Assembly (NCBI GenBank): GCA_023248665.1
Contig: JAHFEC010000022.1
Span: 1 to 12,431, forward strand
Source: Microcaldota archaeon
GTDB taxonomy: Archaea; Micrarchaeota; Micrarchaeia; Anstonellales; Anstonellaceae
DNA length: 12,431 nt
Reading direction: 5' to 3'
The notes below the pieces were generated by a model, which was given only the letters and a program-made list of their open reading frames with translations, had not been told where the DNA came from and made no database searches. The position numbers and the translations under genes were made by a program. Positions 8,201-12,431 of this stretch are shown here, piece after piece. Every line of letters begins with the position of its first letter. Positions within the stretch are counted from its first letter, which is position 1.

Positions 8201-9998
8201 AATAATACTGGCGACAGTAGGCCGGGCACGAGTGGCATGGATCGAGGGTGTTGTCGCTGGAAGAAACCACGTCGCATTTGCCTCCGTTGGCAGAGGGGAT
8301 GACGCCGGCCACGGAAGGAGAGGAGGGCAGCGTGGACGGGAACGAAGCGGTCTTGACTTCCTGCACATTGGATTTGCAGATGTCGGGGCACGCGCTTTGC
8401 GGGCAGGCGGCCGGGACGCTCTGGCCGTTCTGCGAAACGCCCTGCTCGCAATAGGCCGCATTGTCATAGGCATAGGTGGTGTAGTTGAGCATGCCCATGC
8501 CGCGCACGAGCCGGCAGGCCAGCGGCAAACGGTCGCAGGCCGTCTGGTTGCATTGGGCGTCGGTCGGCGTGGGGATGAAACGGCATTCGAGCGGGCAGTT
8601 CTGGGAATCGGTGAATTTGACCGGGCTGTTCGGCATCTGCTCATTCTGCGCCGCTTGGGCCGTCTTGCCGGGGGCGTCTTTGTATTGCGGGAAGCAGGTT
8701 TGCAAATGGAAATCCTCGGCCGCCAAATGGCCCGGGCTGCCGGGGCCGGCCGACTTGTCCTGAAGCGCGGCCTCGTCGCCCAGCCCGATGATGGGCTTGT
8801 TGGCTCGGGACTCTTTGACGTTGATCTGGTCCAGCAGGGAACGGAACGCCGTGTTGTCCAGCATGGTGGCGGACTGGTATGCGCCCGCCGGGTTCGCGCT
8901 CAAGTTATAGGCCAGCGGAGGAAGCACCTTGCATTCCACCGGGCAGGCCGGGTTGGTCTGGCCGGTGGCGATGGCCTGCGGGCCGAACACCGACACCTGC
9001 AAGGTGACCCAGGACAAGAGATAGGTGGCCGGGAACACCATGAAAAGCCCGAAGCCGACCGCGATGAGAAGGCCGCCGAGCTTGCGCGTGAAGAAGAGGA
9101 TGCGCAAGACGAAGCCGAGGAGGATGAGCACCGGCGCGAGGGCCGGGATGATCTGCATGAGGAATATGCGCTGCGCGCCGAGGCTGAAGAGGATGGTGGA
9201 GAGCTGGTTGAGCTCCTGCCCTTTCACTTCGAGGTCGAGGCGCCGGTAGGCATTGGGCCGGTAGTTGGCGCCTGAATAGGCCAAGGACTGGTCGTCGGAC
9301 TGGTAGCCGACGTAGCGGTAGGCGGATTCGCCCGCATCCACGGCCTCGATGAGCGTGCCGCGCGCCTGCGTGGCGGACATGGTGTAGAGGCTGTCGATGT
9401 AGCAGCCGGCATATTGCACCATGCGCGGGGTGGACGAGCCGTAGGAATAGCCCGGCGGGCAGGGCGGGACGATGCTATTGGATGTGTTCTCGAGCATCTG
9501 GTCGAGGAAGACGACGGTGCCCAAAAGGATGCCGATCATCAGGAGGCTCATGCCGGCCTGGATCAATTCCTCCTTGGAGAACTGCTTGAGCTCCTCGCTT
9601 TGCAGGAACATGCCGGCCATGTAGGCGAGGGCCACGATGGCGAGGGCGAGGGCGGCCATGATGATGGGCAGGCGCAGGAGAAAACCGTTCGCGTCCTTGA
9701 ACCATGTGCTGGCGAACGGACTCGTGCCCGGCAGCGTGGTGAGCTTCTGCTCGCTGTAAGTGAGCTGGGCGGATGCGGGGGAAAGGAAGGAGAGGAGAAC
9801 GACGCCCGCCAACAGGAAAAATAAAACAGGTGGCCTCGCCAGACCGCCAAAAAGACCGCTCGGGCGGCGAGACGAAAGGCCGCTCGTGGCCCGCCTCGCC
9901 AGACCGCTGAAGAAAAAGGATGAAAGGCAGCTTGTCGCCCGCCCGCTCGGGCAAATGGGCGGAATGCCGGGATTGTTTTTCTTTTCTTCTTTTTTCAT
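5202..9998 (-). CDS. Giant VirB6-like membrane protein with ~1,170-residue Cys-rich surface insertion
   Basis: The protein has 1598 residues, about four times its paralogues. The N-terminal 56 residues are Lys- then Arg-rich with a repeated RATSxLSSxxxSGL unit. A signal-like helix (57-76, ending ASA) follows, then helices at about 109-131, 146-166, 278-300 and 307-330. Scaffold marks are LKQFSKEELIQ (137-147), GFVLRILFFTRKLGG (295-309), LLIAVGFGLFMVFP (310-323), a last helix near 1557-1578 and tail LLGGDVEIPGLFKLI. Residues about 350-1525 form an inserted outer region with about 86 cysteines and repeated CPxxC[R/K] modules (CPVECK at 352, CPLECR at 468, later CPAYCR, CPTECR, CPLACK, CPLDCR, CPSSCK, CPLACR, CPSFCR and CPARCR at 1453). 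These are probably disulfide-bonded outside the cell. Start 9998 overlaps the upstream stop as ATGA and has AAGGGG 8 nt upstream. Frame upstream to 10487 is a shadow. The role of the insertion is unknown. Confidence 0.9.
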   Translation of the reverse strand: MKKEEKKNNPGIPPICPSGRATSCLSSFFFSGLARRATSGLSSRRPSGLFGGLARPPVLFFLLAGVVLLSFLSPASAQLTYSEQKLTTLPGTSPFASTWFKDANGFLLRLPIIMAALALAIVALAYMAGMFLQSEELKQFSKEELIQAGMSLLMIGILLGTVVFLDQMLENTSNSIVPPCPPGYSYGSSTPRMVQYAGCYIDSLYTMSATQARGTLIEAVDAGESAYRYVGYQSDDQSLAYSGANYRPNAYRRLDLEVKGQELNQLSTILFSLGAQRIFLMQIIPALAPVLILLGFVLRILFFTRKLGGLLIAVGFGLFMVFPATYLLSWVTLQVSVFGPQAIATGQTNPACPVECKVLPPLAYNLSANPAGAYQSATMLDNTAFRSLLDQINVKESRANKPIIGLGDEAALQDKSAGPGSPGHLAAEDFHLQTCFPQYKDAPGKTAQAAQNEQMPNSPVKFTDSQNCPLECRFIPTPTDAQCNQTACDRLPLACRLVRGMGMLNYTTYAYDNAAYCEQGVSQNGQSVPAACPQSACPDICKSNVQEVKTASFPSTLPSSPSVAGVIPSANGGKCDVVSSSDNTLDPCHSCPAYCRQYYSDVSGNPPVFKTPDCNNDACKACLSKTDPSVSPPLDCAKGVPIVAYSECDDSAVCGHSRPLKDIAVLDSSGGITALKIPDVCPTECRVFFDDNAKAYRDPAYIKYCEGNPDDRSNPNDPYNIIAKACNRCPLACKTNASVDPLGALQTTPFSSSSGGGTTTQVSVSCSPPPQFLDPNTAQACTRADQCQMKSSFTDNCARCPLDCRFSNPSSVNDQTGDNLFKSSAHYPLTCFYLGASQTTVNGVTYPGARITYSSNAGDVNCPYDNPSSPTVDPVGSFTLPYDPPACSPAAQIFVRADSSDVRCPAFYAPSQKFFMLDSGQGDFPTSPPAGQPYIQALSLPNQDVSGECVGADIEKYCAGADGSGNAYCPSSCKVDRATSGPFMCTVDAANPYSPIPENQNRYCPACASDSGGSHSTGPQCQVLLSWAHDNTYSVYEPAGCSPSCAPGSTVLADGEIANPVMNPALASAGSCDGFCYPRLTIPSACSAYAPNILPPAEKSNRSMDSGKACPLACRYDYKTSASTTAMPGTALSSCGYDASSRLGQNCDPRCRPGLVPASLYPTCTGQSHACAFVPGAPAGVYWVRSPGNSRQYPSAPGSAQPCLANVVRNTSGTYANGQVFNPSGACTQTQLDSGDFKNSEDNAQCLHSKDWYQLDCSMPIGTFSSTQSNYRPYQCTPLHKYAGLDEMISAAGVSDYYECGNLNDPNANDNPDYNFCGSFAAHGNGGTSALISGLPDVCKAQYNARAVACMPYASYVDDMGTSTQPIPANGNCQQCPSFCRVEGGSACTDTLLVGGLGPDCAQSDCALSPTLPDQSPPSPPGFCGVKASDFHLPTATPPGTCAPYIGGAGLGCPARCRIRMPDGSLPAGCDGGDIGEACHTENLPPACQGAAGGASPCASCTQCEEDCTAKPYVRTDCASLCSPADILSGATAMTPKDLMSSYGGAEATMTSWQSIGSLYIPAVLLPIFGAIITIAFIRVLSPLLGGDVEIPGLFKLI
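9853..9948. repeat. Imperfect 48-bp tandem duplication near the giant gene's 5' end
   Basis: Two adjacent 48-bp units (9853-9900 and 9901-9948) both begin AGACCGCT and contain near-identical 22-mers at 9874-9895 and 9922-9943 (three differences). They encode RATSCLSSFFFSGL and RATSGLSSRRPSGL in tandem, ahead of the hydrophobic signal core. A further GCCTCGCCAGACCGC match at 9833-9847 and 9893-9907 suggests an older third unit. Confidence 0.65.
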
Positions 9999-11002
9999 GC
10001 GCTGAACCCCTTGAAGGCCTTGTTGAGCGCCATGGTCGCGCTCATCAGCACCACGAGGGCGATGTTGGGGATGAGAATGGCCTGCACGCTCAAAAACCCG
10101 AGCTTCTGGTACGAGTCCCCGACGACGGGATCCGAGGCGGCGTCCAGCTTGCTGAACGGGTTGGCCGCATCGCCCCCCAGCGCGGCGATGACGTGGCCCG
10201 TGGCCTGCTGGGCCACGATGTAGGTGAGCGGCAGGAAGAAATAGATGGCGAATGAGAGGGCCAGCAGGAAATTGCCGATGTCGCGAGAGAAGAAGAGCAC
10301 GCGCAGGAGCAGGGCGGCGGGCAGAAGCATGCCGGCCACGCCGGAGAAGAGCAGTTCGAACGCCATGCGCTGGGCCTTGATGCTCATCATCAGCGGCACG
10401 TACAGGCTGGCCACCACTTCTTTCTGCGCCGACCAGGCCTTGCGGTTGGCAAGATACGCCACGCCGCCGCCCCCGCCCGGATCCCACGGGAAGCCCCAGT
10501 AGGCAAAAGGCATGGCCGCGAACTGGTCGTTGATCGAGCCGGACACCAGCGAGGTGGCGATGGGCAGGCCGTAGGAGGTGATGAGCGAATCAAGGTACTG
10601 GCCGGCAGTCCCGGCGGGACCGGTCGGGGAATTCGCGTACGGGCAGGCCAGGCCCGCGGGCGTGCTGGCGCACATGAGCGCGACGGAGAGGTTGCACATG
10701 AACTGGAATGCGGCGAACACGGCGAAGATGAGCGCGATGGACCAGACGAGGGTGACGGCCTCGCTTTTGGCCCATTGCGTGATCTCGGGCTTCTGCACGG
10801 ACGAGCCGGCCATGTACGCGACCGCGATGAGGAGCGCCATGGCCAGGAGGGCGACGGCGAGAGGCTTGTCGTAATCGTGCAGGGGGCTGATGGGCGAGTT
10901 GCCAAAGCAGGTGTACACGCCCTCGAAAAGGCCCCACGGCGCTTGCGTGGCCATGAGGAGCGCGAAGAGCGCGATAAATGCGAACGAGGATTTGTTGGAC
11001 AT
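9995..11002 (-). CDS. VirB6-like polytopic membrane protein, paralogue 2 of the array
   Basis: The protein has 335 residues from ATG 11002; a GTG at 11011 would add three. A signal-like helix (7-21, cleavage near Ala-Thr-Gln-Ala) is followed by helices at about 47-66, 82-100, 219-237, 244-264 and 307-323. Family marks are ITQWAKSEAVTLVWS (74-88), LLLRVLFFSRDIG (231-243) and NFLLALSFAIYFFLP (244-258). A Gly run (DPGGGGGVAY) sits in the first outer loop, which also has four cysteines after the third helix. The family C-terminal tail is missing: the protein ends KAFKGFSA. The AQR (210-212) before the fourth helix is shared with the giant protein. The stop overlaps the giant's start by 4 nt, so the two are probably translated together and may act as a pair. 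The start lies 21 nt after the stop of the upstream gene. Confidence 0.86.
   Translation of the reverse strand: MSNKSSFAFIALFALLMATQAPWGLFEGVYTCFGNSPISPLHDYDKPLAVALLAMALLIAVAYMAGSSVQKPEITQWAKSEAVTLVWSIALIFAVFAAFQFMCNLSVALMCASTPAGLACPYANSPTGPAGTAGQYLDSLITSYGLPIATSLVSGSINDQFAAMPFAYWGFPWDPGGGGGVAYLANRKAWSAQKEVVASLYVPLMMSIKAQRMAFELLFSGVAGMLLPAALLLRVLFFSRDIGNFLLALSFAIYFFLPLTYIVAQQATGHVIAALGGDAANPFSKLDAASDPVVGDSYQKLGFLSVQAILIPNIALVVLMSATMALNKAFKGFSA
10007..10012 (-). promoter_or_regulatory. Ribosome binding site AAGGGG for the giant gene
   Basis: AAGGGG on the coding strand lies 8 nt before ATG 9998, within the last codons of the upstream gene. Together with the ATGA overlap it fixes the start of the 1598-residue protein. 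Confidence 0.5.
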
Positions 11003-11023
11003 GGGATGCACGATTTTGTTCGC

Positions 11024-12274
11024 TCATATCAGTTTGTTCAGGCCGTAGAGCTGCCCCTCTCCGCCGAGGACATTCGCGAAAGCGCGCGCGAGCACGACGG
11101 AGGCGGCCAGATCGATGACAATCATCAGGAGCACGGCCAGATTGCGCTCGATGGCCACGGGCAGGACGGTGTGGATGAGCGGGTCGAAATACTGGCTGGC
11201 GATCTCGTCCGGGCTTTTGGCGAGGCCGGAATTCTCGACTGCATAGGTGCCGTAGACGGGGAAGGCGACTTGGAGGAGCCACGATACCATCCCATAGATG
11301 CCTTGGCAGGCCCAGCCGGGGATGTACGGGGCCTGCGGCGGGCTCTCGCCCATGCAGCCCTCCCAACACGCGATGAAACCGCCCGTGACGACAAGCGGGG
11401 CGCAGATGGCCGCGCAAGCGGCGCTGCAGACCCCTTTGGGCCCGATGACTTCGCCCGCCTGATAGAGGGTCTGCGCCGCGGGGTTGGCGATGATACCGGA
11501 GCTGGGCGGGTCGCCGGGGTCGGCCAGCAGGAGCCCCTTGCCGTCCGCGGCCTGGCCGCCGTCATTTTCCCAACTGCGGGGATTGGAGCTGTCCGGGCTG
11601 AGGCTGGGCGCGAACGAGGTGGCGAGGCCGGAGGTCATGACCACGGCGGCGGGGAATACGAGGTGCACGGAAAGCCCGATGCCCAAGAGGAGCCCGCCCG
11701 CCTTGCGCGTGGGCGGGATGAAGCGCAGGATGAAGCCGATGGGCATGAGCAGGAGGGCGAACGAATAATCCATGAAGAGATAGGCGATGCGGGCCGTCTG
11801 CGCCAAGAGAAGGGTCATGCTCGAGGTGTCCACCGCAGTCGTGAGCTGGGTGATGATGGGATAGCCGCCCGATCCGGGGCTGTTGGACGAGGTCGGATTG
11901 AAGGGCAGGAACGAGGGGGCCTGGTAGTTGTAGTTGTAGGAGGCCACCTTGGTGAAGCGGAAGGCGTCCTGCGAAAGCACCTTGATCATGCTCACGAGCG
12001 GGCGCTCCATGTAGGTCTGCATCAGGCCGGCCACTTTTACGGAGCTCATGGTGTTGTCGCCGGAGACCACCTGCAGGATCGGAAGCTGGGAGGTGAAGGC
12101 GGCCAACACGACGGCCGCCACGACGACCGAGAGCACCAGCTCGCCCACCTCCACGCGCGAGTAGGCCTTCAGCCCCTCGATGGAAAGGTACTGGCCCAGC
12201 ATGTAGAAGATGGCGACGAGGGACGCGGCGATCGCCAACCCCAGCGCGACGGAGATGGTCAGGAGGTCAGCCAT
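11024..12274 (-). CDS. VirB6-like polytopic membrane protein without signal peptide, paralogue 1 of the array
   Basis: The protein has 416 residues. It lacks the signal peptide of its five paralogues and begins directly with the first shared helix (4-27), so its N-terminus should face outward if topology is conserved. Other helices lie at about 46-62, 168-185, 193-213 and 379-398. Family marks are LKAYSRVEVGELVLS (35-49), GFILRFIPPTRKAGG (180-194), LLLGIGLSVHLVFP (195-208) and the complete tail VLGGEGQLYGLNKLI. The second outer loop contains six cysteines spaced CX3CX3CX11CX3CX15C (283-323), in the same place as the giant's insertion. ATG 12274 has GGTG 5 nt upstream. A five-helix, N-out/C-in layout matches what is known for VirB6. 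It is the first paralogue in the direction of transcription. Confidence 0.87.
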   Translation of the reverse strand: MADLLTISVALGLAIAASLVAIFYMLGQYLSIEGLKAYSRVEVGELVLSVVVAAVVLAAFTSQLPILQVVSGDNTMSSVKVAGLMQTYMERPLVSMIKVLSQDAFRFTKVASYNYNYQAPSFLPFNPTSSNSPGSGGYPIITQLTTAVDTSSMTLLLAQTARIAYLFMDYSFALLLMPIGFILRFIPPTRKAGGLLLGIGLSVHLVFPAAVVMTSGLATSFAPSLSPDSSNPRSWENDGGQAADGKGLLLADPGDPPSSGIIANPAAQTLYQAGEVIGPKGVCSAACAAICAPLVVTGGFIACWEGCMGESPPQAPYIPGWACQGIYGMVSWLLQVAFPVYGTYAVENSGLAKSPDEIASQYFDPLIHTVLPVAIERNLAVLLMIVIDLAASVVLARAFANVLGGEGQLYGLNKLI

Positions 12275-12279
12275 GCGAA

Positions 12280-12303
12280 CACCGGATTCTTGATTGTATT
12301 ATT
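12280..12303 (-). promoter_or_regulatory. Start region of the array: GGTG site and weak TATA-like AATAATA
   Basis: GGTG (12280-12283) is 5 nt before ATG 12274. AATAATA (12297-12303) lies about 23 nt before the ATG, where an archaeal TATA box would sit for an almost leaderless transcript. No clear BRE can be seen, and the gene could equally be read from further upstream. Confidence 0.25.
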
Positions 12304-12343
12304 CGGCACGTAATCGGATTTTTCGATCTTTGCTTCGATTTTT

Positions 12344-12431
12344 ATCTTCTGTCTTATCTTCTGTCTTATCTTCTGTCTTATCTTCTGTCTTATCTTCTGT
12401 CTTATCTTCTGTCTTATCTTCTGTCTTATCT
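12344..12431. repeat. 12-bp tandem repeat running off the right edge (7+ copies)
   Basis: ATCTTCTGTCTT (plus strand) repeats perfectly from 12344 to the window end, 7.3 copies, and probably continues beyond. The coding strand reads AAGACAGAAGAT, a purine-rich unit divisible by three. Two of the three minus frames stay open through it: one reads (DKTE)n and stops at 12299, the other reads (IRQK)n and stops at 12259 inside the first gene. It may be a spacer repeat like the others or the tail of an upstream gene. Confidence 0.9.

Noticed and set aside
9999..10487. Extension of the giant protein upstream to ATG 10487
   Set aside because: This part lies inside the 9995-11002 gene and is an Arg-rich shadow frame. 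The ATGA overlap and AAGGGG site support 9998.
1..12431. tRNA, rRNA, transposase or integrase
   Set aside because: No reading frame resembles a transposase or recombinase, and no cloverleaf or rRNA-like segment was noticed in the spacers.

Overview
The window looks like part of an archaeal chromosome, possibly DPANN-like, but the lineage is only inferred. The evidence for archaea is GGTG/GGTGA ribosome-binding motifs 5 to 10 nt before several starts, a lipobox protein, GC-rich coding DNA with A-rich spacers on the coding strand, and no recognisable bacterial operon. All seven confident genes lie on the minus strand and read from right to left with little space between them: a 4-nt overlap, spacers of 21 and 23 nt, one 73-nt gap holding a 22-codon ORF, and two longer repeat-filled spacers (170 and 310 nt). 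No T-rich terminator is visible on the coding strand, so the array is probably one transcription unit.

Six consecutive genes (11024-12274, 9995-11002, 5202-9998, 3865-5031, 2588-3841, 1207-2514) are diverged paralogues. Five start with a signal peptide-like segment. All then share a helix, a cytoplasmic 'W/F-A/S-K-x-E' turn, a second helix, an outer loop with cysteines, a third helix ending in 'LR...TRKxG', a fourth helix 'LIAxxxxLYxVFP', a second outer loop, a last helix and a short C-terminal tail resembling 'LLGGxVxxxGLxKLI'. This gives an N-out/C-in, five-helix topology, as known for VirB6/TrbL channel subunits of type IV secretion and conjugation systems. The VirB6 link rests on topology and gene arrangement, not on a database match.

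The third gene is a 1598-residue giant. The scaffold is kept at both ends, and about 1,170 residues with roughly 86 cysteines and repeated CPxxC[R/K] modules fill its second outer loop. The left-most gene, cut by the window edge, encodes a cysteine-rich putative lipoprotein that shares a sequence module with the giant's insertion. A reasonable working picture is a cell-surface apparatus in which several VirB6-like subunits form a membrane platform and the cysteine-rich giant plus the lipoprotein form a disulfide-stabilised surface structure.

Spacers 897-1206, 5032-5201 and 12275-12431 hold unrelated A-rich (coding-strand) tandem repeats with units of 66 and 17 bp, 29 bp, and 12 bp. GC-rich hairpins lie in the 5' coding parts of several genes, between the start codon and the hydrophobic core.
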